From the NCBI GenBank assembly GCA_037178675.1, contig JAYMGJ010000265.1, forward strand, positions 1 to 64,000: 64,000 bases of DNA, written 5' to 3'. Origin of the DNA: Scleroderma bovista (lineage: Eukaryota > Basidiomycota > Agaricomycetes > Boletales > Sclerodermataceae). Shown here piece by piece: positions 34,167 through 43,546 of this stretch. A program made the translations under genes and the position numbers. The notes under the pieces are model-generated. The model saw only the letters and a list, made by a program, of their open reading frames with translations, made no database searches and had not been told where the DNA came from. Each line of letters opens with the position of its first letter. Position 1 is the stretch's first letter.

Positions 34167-35195
34167 CTAACCAGGTACATGGGCTCCATCCGTCTCGTCA
34201 ACGCACACTCCCTTGTTTGTACCTCTCTCGCAGCACTCTGACTCCACTCCTGCAGTGTCCTCGGCCTCCTTCAACTCACTTGGATGATCCGCTCTCGAGT
34301 TCTGGTCTTCGCCGCTCGCACATCCTGTCCACTCCCCCACGAGTGGTACTCTATGTGTGCTAGGTACGTTTCTGTTTGCGTTTTCGTTGTGCTGATGACT
34401 TTCTTCACAGTATAATTCTGCTTGTTGGAGTCGCGACTTGCTGTCGCGCTCCGTCTCGTTGCCCTCGTCAACTCTACAAGCCCTCTCTGCCAGGTCTCCG
34501 CCTAGCAGGGCCATTCTGACGACGTCCGCATCCATTTTGGGTGGGTTGGCCGACTGGACCATTCCGATCGTGTGCTCTGCCATCACAACACCGTCCGCCG
34601 CCTCCTGCTTGCACTCGCCTGGTGTCAGAAGCAGTGGGTTTTGCGGTACATTTTGTGTTTTGTGCGGCTCGCCTGTGAGTAGGACTAATGTCCCTGCGCT
34701 CTTCGTGCTATTGCCCTTCGCCGAGGCTTTAAAGCTCATGCATGGGTCTTGAGTGCGTCCAACAATTTTGTCGTCGACGTCTTTGGTGCCTCGGGTGAGG
34801 TCTTTTGTAGGTGGGTCATCCCGTTCTGCGCCAGTGGCTGCATTCTCGCTGGTAGGACTTTCTGCTGACGGATAACATTTGTCATCGTTTGCGCAGGTTG
34901 CAAGTTTCTTCGCGCGGGGGTCCGCAATGGGTTCGCGGTCGCGGAAATGTTTCGCGAGGTATTTAAAAACTTGATGCGCGGTGTTGCGACGAAGTCGGAT
35001 GTAAATAGAGATAGGGACTGTGTCATGGAGTAGCTCGTGTAATAGAGCATTGTACCCTTCCCAATCATATGTTCCGTCGTCCGATGCGCCAGCTAATACA
35101 TCTAGCCAATTTCGCGTGGCTGCATACTCAAGTAACTTCGCGCGGTAAATTTTCCAATTTTGTCCATCAAGTTCAAGTGCGGGAATTTTGACCAT
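34167..35195 (-). CDS. Gag-like protein of family-2 LTR element, copy 1 (truncated)
   Basis: The ATG at 35195 opens MVKIPALELDGQNWKIYRAK, the hydrophobic-Gly-x-N-x-W N-terminus of Copia-type Gag, followed by YIRLRRNTAHQVFKYLAKHF and RAKKLATCANDDKCYPS. The remaining about 230 residues are hydrophilic and acidic, without a zinc knuckle. It is a close paralogue of the 36228-38365 gag, including the same N-terminal motif, but shorter. It stops at 34167 where the sequence passes into the 70-bp minisatellite. It lies directly downstream of the LTR at 35275-35555, whose 3' side carries the primer-site-like GGTTATGAGCCC. Confidence 0.7.
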   Translation of the reverse strand: MVKIPALELDGQNWKIYRAKLLEYAATRNWLDVLAGASDDGTYDWEGYNALLHELLHDTVPISIYIRLRRNTAHQVFKYLAKHFRDREPIADPRAKKLATCANDDKCYPSAESPTSENAATGAERDDPPTKDLTRGTKDVDDKIVGRTQDPCMSFKASAKGNSTKSAGTLVLLTGEPHKTQNVPQNPLLLTPGECKQEAADGVVMAEHTIGMVQSANPPKMDADVVRMALLGGDLAERACRVDEGNETERDSKSRLQQAELYCEESHQHNENANRNVPSTHRVPLVGEWTGCASGEDQNSRADHPSELKEAEDTAGVESECCERGTNKGVCVDETDGAHVPG

Positions 35196-35274
35196 TTCAC
35201 TTGATTTATCCAGTGGGTTCCTTTTCTCCTGGTATTCCTTTCCTTCTGGCTAGGCAGAGCCGGGGCTCATAACC

Positions 35275-35555
35275 TATAGAAAGGTGGTGGTCTGCACAGG
35301 GAAGGTCTAGCCCTGAAGGAAGGGAGAAGGAGAGCTGTAGGTAACCTCAGGCTGGCAAGCTACTGTTATATTAGTATATACCTGTAGGGTAACTACAAGG
35401 TATCAGTAAGTGTATGTGGTGGTTAGTAGATGGTACTCACCCTCAGTATGCTGGCAAGCTACTGAGGGAACTATAGTAATAGTAACTCTACTCTAGTGCG
35501 ATGAAAGCTTATGTAAGTATATAAACAAACCATAACAGTCTGTTTATCTCCAACA
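35275..35555 (-). repeat. Family-2 LTR shared by two gag units
   Basis: This 281-bp LTR is bounded by a polypurine tract on one side (plus 35556-35564) and a primer-binding-like GGTTATGAGCCC on the other (plus 35263-35274). It therefore serves both as 3' LTR of the upstream unit and as 5' LTR of the downstream unit. Two copies of the GCTGGCAAGCTACTG motif lie inside. Confidence 0.8.
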
Positions 35556-36227
35556 CTCCCCCATAAACAGAGTGGGGTAATGGATAGAAAGGATAGTAAA
35601 AGTTGTTCAATGAATGTGTCCGATTCGAATAGAATTTGAGACTTGATAATGCGAAGGTTTTGTTGAGTGCGTGACTTCCGCGTCGTTACCTGATTTGGTA
35701 AGTCGTGTCGCGCCTAATATCTCTGCTGATTGCAGCGCGCGGAGGACTCATCCGTAGTCTCCGTCTTCGCGCCAATGCTCCCCCTGCATCCTGGACTCGA
35801 AGGTAAGTTTACTTAACCTTCTGATTTGCCTTTTAGGTCTCTGATTCGACCGTAACGCAATATCGCGTCCCAGGTATGTGTTCTCGACCTCTGGCGTTCG
35901 ACTGACGTTTGTAGGTTCGATCTTGATCCTTCCGCGTAGACGCCTGGGTCTATAGACTCCATAGGCACAGTTCGGGTCATTCCCGAGTGGCTGCGTCGCG
36001 TGTGCGCGTCTCAGGTAGGTGGTTTCGCGTTGTTGCGCTTGGCTGACTCGATTGTCGTTTATTCGCTCGATCTTGAGCCTGCCGCGTCGCCGTCGACGCC
36101 TGACGAGTCCGTACGGACGTCTTTCGGATAGGATGGGTGGCCTTGACGACACTGGTAAGTCGTTTCGTCGCGATATTTGGCTTTGACGCGTATGCTGACT
36201 TTCTGCAGTCAGCTGCGTTGCTTCGAC

Positions 36228-38365
36228 TCACGTTGAGTCGATGCTGCCGCCGCTGATTGTGCCGTCTCCGTCTCTGTCACCTCCGTTTCCATCGCCGTCA
36301 CCTTCGCCAGCCCTCTCGCTCTCGACGCTTGGCGCAATCGCCTCGTCTCCGCTCTCAGGTCGTCCAAAGACGATTTTCCGCCTTGGTATCGCGATCGGCG
36401 CGTTCCATGGTACGTACACATCTCCGTCGTCGATGCTAACCTTTCTCCAGCATTTGGCAAGCTTGGCCGTCGCGATCTTGATCGCATTAGGTGAGTTTCG
36501 CGTTTTTGGCTCGTTTCGACGCGTTCTGATGCGTTCCGCTTCGTCTGCAGCTGTTTCCGTCGCGTTCCCAATGCAGTGCGTGTCCGTATGCACGCTCGAC
36601 CCATCCGCACGGCTCCCACAGCCATCTGGCCCGTCTGAGTGCCGTTTTGCGGTCTCCATAGGTGAGCTTTGCATTTTCGACTCGTTTCGGCTCGTTCTGA
36701 TGATTTCCGTTTCATCTGCAGTCGTTTCCGTGCCGTTTCCACCGCAGTGCGCGTCTGCTCGTGCGTTCGACGCATCCGCATGGCTCCCGCAGCCATCTGG
36801 CTCGTCTGGGGCCCTTGTTGCCCTTCGACTAGGTGAGTCTGGCGGTTTTGGTCGCTTTTGGGGTGTACTGACGGTTTCCGTCGCGTTTGCAGTGGTTACC
36901 GCGTCCGTATCGATGCTTGGTACGTCCGTGGGCCCAGTCGACGCGTCCGACTGGCTCCCAACGCCATCCGTCGCGCCTCCAGTGCCCAGGTATGTTCCTG
37001 CACTGTCACCACAGCTGATCACAGCCGTTTCAGCTCCGTTTGACGCGTTCAGAGCGCCCGTCAACCCTCTCAACTCATCCGTCTGGCCCGTCGACCCATC
37101 CGCTCGGTTTCCGACGCCATTCGCGTCACCTGTGCGCGATCTCGGGCCTCCAAAGTGCACGCGCGGTATCCCACCGCTATCTGGGCTCTCCGACTCGATT
37201 GACTGGGTTACAAGCCCCTTCGACTCGTTCTGCGTGTCCGCTGGCTCGACCTCTCGATCTCCGTCGCCAGTTGCCATGCATAATTGCTGGCAGCATTCAA
37301 CGAGCGTTTCCGCCTCGTCAGCGCTCACTTGCTCACTCGTACCCGCTTCGCAGCCCTCCGACTCGATCTCCATGGCGTCCTCGGTCTCTCCCGACTCGCT
37401 TGGACCATACGCAAGCACAACAGCTGCGTTTGACACATTAGCGTCACCTTTCGGGTCGATCGCCTCGCCGCTCGCACATGCTGTCCACTCCCCCTCGAGC
37501 GGCAGTCCGTGTGCTTCAGGTACGTATTCGTTTGCGTTTTCGTTGCGCTGACGACTTTCTTCACAGTAAAGATTTGTTTGTTGGAATCGCGACTTGCATT
37601 CGCGCTCCTCGTCGCCCTCGTCAACTCCACAGGCCCTCTCCGCCGGTTTTATGCCCAGCGAGGCCGTCCTGTCGACGTCCGCAACCGTTTCGGGTGGGTT
37701 GGCCGACTGGGCCTTCCCGTTCGTGCGCTCTGCCATCACGATGCTATCCACCACCTCCTGCATGCACTCGCTTGGCTTGCCCTCAGTTGGCAGCCTCGGT
37801 GTCATCTGCAGTGAGTTCTGCGATTGGTCTTGCATCTCGTGCGGCGCGCTTTCGAGTAGGACAATTGTCCCTGCGCTCTTGGCGCTAGTGCCCTTCGCCG
37901 AAGCTTCTGCGCTCGTGCGTGGGTCTTTGCGTCCGACATTTTCGTCGTCGACGTCTTCAGTGCCTCGAGTGAGGGCTTTCGTTGGTAGGTCTTCCCGTTC
38001 TGCGCCAATGGCTGCATTCTTGCTCATAGGGCTTTTTGCTGACGGATAACGTTTGTCCTCGTTTGCGCAGGTCGCGAGTTTCTTCGCGCGGGGGTCCGCA
38101 ATAGGTTCGTGGTCGCGGAAACGTTTTGCGAGGTACTTGAAGTTTTTGTGTGCGGTGTAGCGAAGTCGTCGGAAGTAGATAGATGGTGGGACTGTCTTCA
38201 TGAATAGATCATGCAATAGAGCATTGTTGAGGTCCCATTCTCTTGTTCCATCGTCTGAGTCACCAGCTAGCACACTTAGACAATCATATTTTGCTGCGGC
38301 CTCAAGATACTTCGCGCGGTAAAATTTCCAATTTTGTCCGTCGAGTTCGAGTTCGGGAATTTTGA
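36228..38365 (-). pseudogene. Gag-like protein of family-2 element, copy 2, start codon displaced
   Basis: The N-terminal block VKIPELELDGQNWKFYRAKY and the YFRRLRYTAHKNFKYLAKRF block match the copy at 34167-35195. About 500 residues of Thr/Asp/Glu/Gly-rich low-complexity sequence follow, with repeated CGSHADAS/CGSRADGS-type motifs, and the frame ends at 36228. There is no zinc knuckle. The foldback element inserted one base after the start codon: ATGG remains at plus 43177-43180 on its far side, and TCAAAATTCCC continues at 38365. The open frame runs on into the inserted end up to 38450 but contains no ATG there. The long open frame with low-complexity content may in part be a GC-skew effect; the antisense 436-residue frame is its shadow. 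Confidence 0.7.
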
Positions 38366-38672
38366 CAGGCTCCTTCACGCCTCCGCTGGGAGTGAGAGGG
38401 GCGCGAGACTTAGTGAAATTCTGAGTGGATGGATGATTATATAATCGCACGTGGACAATTCAAACCCAGCATAACCTTAATCCCCTCACACTCCCAGCGG
38501 GGGCTGCAAGAAAACATTTGTAAACAACGTCAGCCACACGTCGGACTATGAAATAAAATGGGTTGCAAGACAATAAATCTGGCGCGGTTATATAATAAAC
38601 CACATGAGGCAGGTGCAGAGCATTATCTAATAATGGTGTTCAAGTTGGCTCTGGAGTGGCTGTGGAATAGCT

Positions 38673-40413
38673 ATGCTCCGCTCTGGATGGCCCAGGCTCC
38701 AGCGGAGCTTGAAAATAATGCCTGCCCTTAGACTGTCATCCCCTCGACGTTCAGCAAGGCTTCAAGTCCTCATCAATAAGCCCATATTCATGGCTGCCAA
38801 AGCTCGACAGGCTGCAAAGACTCCAACTGTTATGGCACCAGTTGATCCAGTCCCCCAGGCCCCCTTTGAGGTACCAGTGAGGGGCCGTTCCAAAAAACGA
38901 GGCGGAAGAGCTGCAGGGAAGGCTACGGCTACACCAGCACTAATGCCTACCACAAAAGGCCCATCTGTCTCGTGGGACACGGATCCCACTCGTACTGATA
39001 AGCTTGTATCTTGGATTGTCAATCACCCTGCTGATCGTAACATTTTATTCCATGATCGTCTGTCAAGTGTCCCCCCTCCTGCTCTTTCCCCCGATGACAA
39101 GCCATCTGGGAAGAATAAGAAGGAGGTTGCAGCTGCGATCGCCAAGCACATCTTTGAACACGATCAAGCATATGCGTCCCTATATGCATCAGATCCAGGA
39201 AAATTCGCCACATCAGTGACAAATCGGTTGGCCACGTAAGTAGTAACTTGCCCATGTAGAGTTCCTTAGGTGCTTATCTCCTTCGAGGCTGAAGACTAAA
39301 TATCGTGAACAGCGTGCACGGTTCAGCAGTACTGGAAGCGGTGTTATCCCTGACGGTGAATCCGCACCAAATTTATTAGGTGCGATTTGACTGATCTCAA
39401 TGTCATTGTGTGAGCTAACTTTTATTCAGCTGAAGTTCTCCGTGTCTTCCCCTATTATTCCGAGCTCGACTCAATCTGGCGTGGGATCCCTTCTTTTGAC
39501 AGCGAGTTGATTTCATCTCAACCTAATGTTAATCACGCTGAGAACTTCCTGGCCCTCCTGAATGCAAGATCCAGGAAAGAGGACAACAGTGCTGGCCAGC
39601 AGGATTGTGCTGGGGAGGGTGACATTGGACCAGCTGATGAAGATGGAGCTGCTCATGCCGCTACTTTCCCCCCTGATGAAAATAATGCTGACATGGACTA
39701 TGACATGATGGACGACTCCGGGATGGGTGGGTTTGATGGTGACGGCGGTGATGGCGGTGACGGTGGTGATATGAATGAGGATAGGGATGGAATGATTGCA
39801 CCTGTGGTGGATGAAGTACGTTCAATTTGATTTGATGGCATGACTTACTGACCCGTTTTGGAAGGCAAGCGCTGCTCATACAAATATGGGTCCATCTCGT
39901 GGGAAGGCTGCAGCACCTACATCATTCGCACTCAAGGATAAGCCCAAGACACCTGCCTGGGATGCACGGAGTTCATTTTCCCGATATGCCCCCTACCCAC
40001 GTCCACCCTCTTCGGCTATAAGCTCAAAGTCGAACCGCAGCCGCATCAGCAGTCCATCTTCCACGAAGAAGCCAGTATCGGACATTATTTCCAAGAGGCT
40101 TGAGGAGCTTGACAAGGAAAGTGTCCTTTATCGTGAGGAGTTGGAGGATTCACAGACACGTCGTGCCGCAATGCGGTACAACTATGCGATACGAGACAAG
40201 GAGCTAGAGTTGCAGCGCGAGGAATTCAATTCTCAGCGTACCAATGCAGAGCTTTCATTTCGTCGGGAACACGATCTCAAGAAGCTTGATATTGAGCTCA
40301 AGAAAGCAGAAGAAACTGCCATTGCCCGGCAGATCGAGCTTGTGCGCCTCCAAATTGCACTCAAGGGGATGGACTCGTCCTCTGCTTCATCCGTTCCACC
40401 CCCCAGTGGATAG
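38673..40413 (+). CDS. Myb/SANT-like DNA-binding partner of the Harbinger transposase
   Basis: The gene has several exons. A basic N-terminal tail (SPRRSARLQVL; RGRSKKRGGRAAGK) leads to a trihelix-like domain with regularly spaced tryptophans and aromatics (SWDTDPTRTDKLVSWIVNHP; NRLATLKTKYREQRARFSS; YYSELDSIWRGIPSFDSE). An acidic Gly/Asp tract (39680-39790) follows, and finally a long coiled coil (about 40080-40370; KRLEELDKESVLYREELEDS). In the superfamily this protein binds the terminal repeats, helps the transposase enter the nucleus and is needed for transposition. A second possible start is ATG 38718. Intron sites are visible near 39238-39285, 39378-39430 and 39818-39865. Confidence 0.75.
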
Positions 40414-40606
40414 ACCCTGCAAGTTGCATCTCACTTTAATTCTGTACTCATTTCGTGACCTGCTCATCCTCATCCCCATATATCATTTGTTGTAGCAAGA
40501 TTCAGGTGTTGCCAGTGTGTCTCTTCGTTGTTGGCACGTTTCATGTTCACGTCTCGTTGGTGTGTTCAATTTTGGTACACTTATCAAGTGTATCTACTAT
40601 TCTACA

Positions 40607-42309
40607 TCAAGCAATTTGTTCGTTTATGCCGCATTCTGTGAATAATCGCTGCACCAACTCTCCCCGAAAACGCTGTCCAGGTGTCCCTTGCACAACTTCG
40701 ACCGCAACTTGATCTTCAGTGTCACCATTCTCCTCGCCCTCTTGGATCACCCAGTTTGTCGTTGAAATATTGAGCCTGTCCTCGAACCGAATTATCATGT
40801 TATGCAAGATGATGCAGCATTGTACCCAGTGGGTGGAAATCCGAATATCTTTCAAGGAATTCATCCGCAAGCGTAGTTCGCGAAGTGACTGAAACCGGCC
40901 CTTCAGAGCAGCAAAGGCATGCTCCACGCGGACACGGACCTGATTCAGGAAGGATTACACACGGCCAACTTTTTTAATAAGGTTCGTACCTTTGAAAGGT
41001 GCCTATTGTATATCTTTTGACCTCTTGAGAGTGGAGATGTCCTCGTCGCTTTGAATGGGACGACACACCAGGTTTGCGTTGGGTAAGCACTGTCCGCCCA
41101 CATCCAATGACCCTGTGGGAGTAGTTGCTCCGCATTTTGTGCTATCTCTGTCCCTTGGAACGCATATGCGTCATGGACACTTCCAGGATGTCCCAAACCA
41201 TAGTCAGCCACAAGCAAGTTATGTGGCATTACAATAAGCTATCTGTAGCCTCAGCAACAGTAAAGATTGATGGTATGTTATTTTACCTGACAGTTTAATG
41301 AATATCTTGATTTCCTGTCGTAGAACGTTTCACCATATACTGACGGCTTTTGAAACAGATTGATCGTTGACCCATCGGCCGCCAAAACTCCATTCCGCCA
41401 TCCTCTACAAGACCGATCTTCCACCCACTGACGTGATCTCTCCATATCCTCTGAATCTCCAGCAGGAATCGCAACAAAATCATCGTGTTGTTCTAGGATG
41501 GCTGCCATAACGCGGTTTGTGCAATTTATCACCGAGCCGACACTAACGCCCGCCCATTCAGATACATATTCGGGCATACAACCATTCCCATAGTGTCCAA
41601 TGCGATTGAGGAAGATCGCGAGTTGGATAGCAACCGGGAGCTGTGGGTTATTTGACCTTGATTGAAAGATAGGGTGATCACTAATTTGATCGAGGATGCG
41701 GTCGAAAATTTCAGGGTCAACACGTAGCCGCTTGCGAAACAAATGTGGACGGTGATTTGCATGATGCTCAAGCAGATGGAGCTGTGGGGAGCGAAGGAGT
41801 GGTGCACCTACTGGGTGCAAAATACGAGCCTTTTCCACCTCATATCGCAGTGCCTGGATCGCTGCGAGAAAGCGGTAATATTGCAACTCCTTTAGCTCCA
41901 ATGGCATCAACAAGTTGTTGTCTGGCTCGGATTCCAGATTGGATGGTAGGAGTGGGGTTATAGGCGTGGGGGGGGTAATGATCATCGACTCAAGATCCCC
42001 ATCCGACAAGTTGTCATCTGGATGATCGAGTTGTTCCCGTAAGTACAGGTTTCTTGCCTCCGATACTTTCAATGTTAATTCATCAATCTTTTCTAGTATT
42101 TTGGTCCTTTCTGATGTTCGAGGCATTGGAATGATGATAGCGGGAGGGTAGATGGAATCCACATAGTTTTTATTACCATTCAGTCTATATTTTACTTTGT
42201 CGGTGATCCCCCTTCGCCCAATCGAAGCATTCAAACAGGTTCTAACTTTGAGCGCTGCATGCTTCGGTCGGAGTCTCAATTTCCAATAGTTCGTCCAAGC
42301 CATAGCCAT
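40607..42309 (-). CDS. PIF/Harbinger DDE transposase, apparently intact
   Basis: The ATG at 42309 lies inside the right terminal repeat region. Landmarks include RLRVDPEIFDRILDQI (helical N-terminal domain), LPVAIQLAIFLNRIGHYG, VLAADGST (first Asp), after an intron LVADYGLGHPGSVHDAYAF, then WADSAYP (second Asp), WCVVPFKATR and, in the last exon, VRVEHAFAALKGRF (Glu) with CCIILHNMIIRFED. The stop is at 40607. Introns lie near 41230-41287 and 40940-40990. All three catalytic residues are present with no internal stop, in contrast to the broken Harbinger copy at the window start. Confidence 0.85.
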
Positions 42310-42344
42310 TCCACAGCCACTCCAGAGCCAACTTGAACACCATT

Positions 42345-42889
42345 AATGTCGGAGCACAAATATTCACTAGGAAAACTTTCGAGTAGTATTGACTAGCAAA
42401 TAATGCTAATGGGGTGTGCACAAAAAAAGTACAAAGTACAAAGAGAGGACACATGTGTGTATATGATTGAAATGGGGCAAATGAGAAGGCAAGATGGGGC
42501 CTAAAAAGATTGCACACAAGGGGACTTGAACTGGCACCTTAGGTAAAAAGAAGAGGGACATCAACCATTAAGCCATAAAGGCATTGTTATCTTTGTCATC
42601 AACGCAAATATGACTAAATGTAGTCGATTTGGTCATATTTGCGTTGTTGACAATAACATTATTGGACTTTTAGTTCAATGGTTGACATCCTTCTTCTTTT
42701 TACCTAAGGTGCCAGTTCAAGTCCCCTTGTGTGCACTTTTTTTCGGGCCCCATCTTGCCTTCTCATTTGCCCCATTTCAATCATATACACACATGTGTCC
42801 TCTCTTTGTACTTTGTACTTTTTTTTTGTGCACACCCCATTAGCATTATTTGCTAGTCAATACTACTCGAAAGTTTTCCTAGTGAATAT
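42345..42889. repeat. Centre of the foldback palindrome with tRNA-like box A/box B sequences
   Basis: The two half-arms differ mostly near the loop. Each half, read outward from the centre, contains TGGCTTAATGG (left half) or TAGTTCAATGG (right half), followed about 40 nt later by AGTTCAAGTCCCC. These resemble the box A and box B of RNA polymerase III promoters. The predicted T-arm does not pair well, so this is at best a tRNA-derived fragment. The region also holds the strings GTACAAAGTACAAAGAG and GACACATGTGTGTATATG. Confidence 0.5.
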
Positions 42890-43259
42890 TTGTGCTCCGA
42901 CATTAGATAATGCTCTGCACCTGCCTCATGTGGTTTATTATATAACCGCGCCAGATTTATTGTCTTGCAACCCATTTTATTTCATAGTCCGACGTGTGGC
43001 TGACGTTGTTTACAAATGTTTTCTTGCAGCCCCCGCTGGGAGTGTGAGGGGATTAAGGTTATGCTGGGTTTGAATTGTCCACGTGCGATTATATAATCAT
43101 CCATCCACTCAGAATTTCACTAAGTCTCGCGCCCCTCTCACTCCCAGTGGAGGCGTGAAGGAGCCTGGAATTTTGACCATTTCACTTGTTTTTCCAGTGG
43201 GTTCCTTTTCTCCTGGTACTTCCTTTCCTTCTGGCTAGGCAGAGCCAGGGCTCATAACC

Positions 43260-43546
43260 TATAGAAAGGTGGTGGTCTGCACAGGGAAGGTCTAGCCTGT
43301 AGAAGAAGGGAGAAGGAGAAGCTGTAGGGTAACCTCAGTATGCTGGCAAGCTACTGATATATTAGTATATACCTGTAGGGTAACTACAAGGTATCAGTAA
43401 GTATGTGTGGTGGTTAGTAGATGGTACTCACCCTCAGTATGCTGGCAAGCTACTGAGGGAACTATAGTAATAGTAACTCTACTCTAGTGCGATGAAAGCT
43501 TATGTAAGTATATAAACAAACCATAACAGTCTGTTTATCTCCAACA
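43260..43546 (-). repeat. Family-2 5' LTR
   Basis: This 287-bp LTR starts TGTTGGAGATAAACAG on the minus strand at 43546 and ends CTATA at 43260, followed by GGTTATGAGCCC. It differs from the 3' LTR at 35275-35555 at a handful of positions, including small indels near 43300 and 35320. This suggests some age or gene-conversion history. Confidence 0.8.

Larger units (their letters stand above)
38631..42343. mobile_element. Complete PIF/Harbinger element, nested in the foldback arm
   Basis: The terminal inverted repeat is ATGGTGTTCAAGTTGGCTCT at the left end and its complement at the right end (about 40 bp, with one visible mismatch). The 3-bp duplication TAA lies at 38628-38630 and 42344-42346. 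The uninterrupted partner arm near 42900 reads ATTATCTAATGTCGG on its complement, which is the empty site with a single TAA. Two convergent genes lie inside, a Myb/SANT-like protein and the DDE transposase, the standard two-gene layout of the superfamily. Both frames look intact, so this is a candidate autonomous copy. Confidence 0.9.
38366..43167. mobile_element. Foldback / MULE-like element with ~540-bp inverted arms and 9-bp TSD
   Basis: The ends are CAGGCTCCTTCACGCCTCC and its inverted copy at 43149-43167. The perfect 9-bp duplication GAATTTTGA flanks them (38357-38365 and 43168-43176). The arms pair over about 540 bp: 38366-38630 plus 42344-42600 against 42636-43167. The loop is about 35 bp around 42600-42636. 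No transposase of its own is visible. A 9-bp duplication and long inverted ends fit a non-autonomous Mutator-like (foldback) element. The left arm is interrupted by a complete Harbinger element; the right arm keeps the uninterrupted sequence. Confidence 0.85.
35275..43546 (-). mobile_element. Family-2 Copia-like gag-only LTR element with nested insertions
   Basis: The 5' LTR is 43260-43546 (TGTTGGAG...CTATA on the minus strand). Directly after it lies GGTTATGAGCCC (plus 43248-43259), like the half-tRNA-iMet primer site known from Drosophila copia. Then come the gag frame, a basic-rich tail region (35556-36227), a polypurine tract ATGGGGGAG (plus 35556-35564) and the 3' LTR 35275-35555. No protease, integrase or reverse transcriptase is visible. 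Without the 4.8 kb foldback insertion the element is about 3.5 kb. It lies against the C-terminal coding part of KDZ2 companion 1. The LTR at 35275-35555 is followed by a second primer site and a second gag (34167-35195), so two units share one LTR. Confidence 0.78.

Noticed and set aside
36241..37551. A 436-codon plus-strand ORF
   Set aside because: It is the exact antisense of the low-complexity part of the family-2 gag frame, and its composition follows from the GC-rich coding strand.
42640..42735. A functional tRNA gene
   Set aside because: Box A and box B-like words are present, but the T-arm and acceptor stem do not pair.
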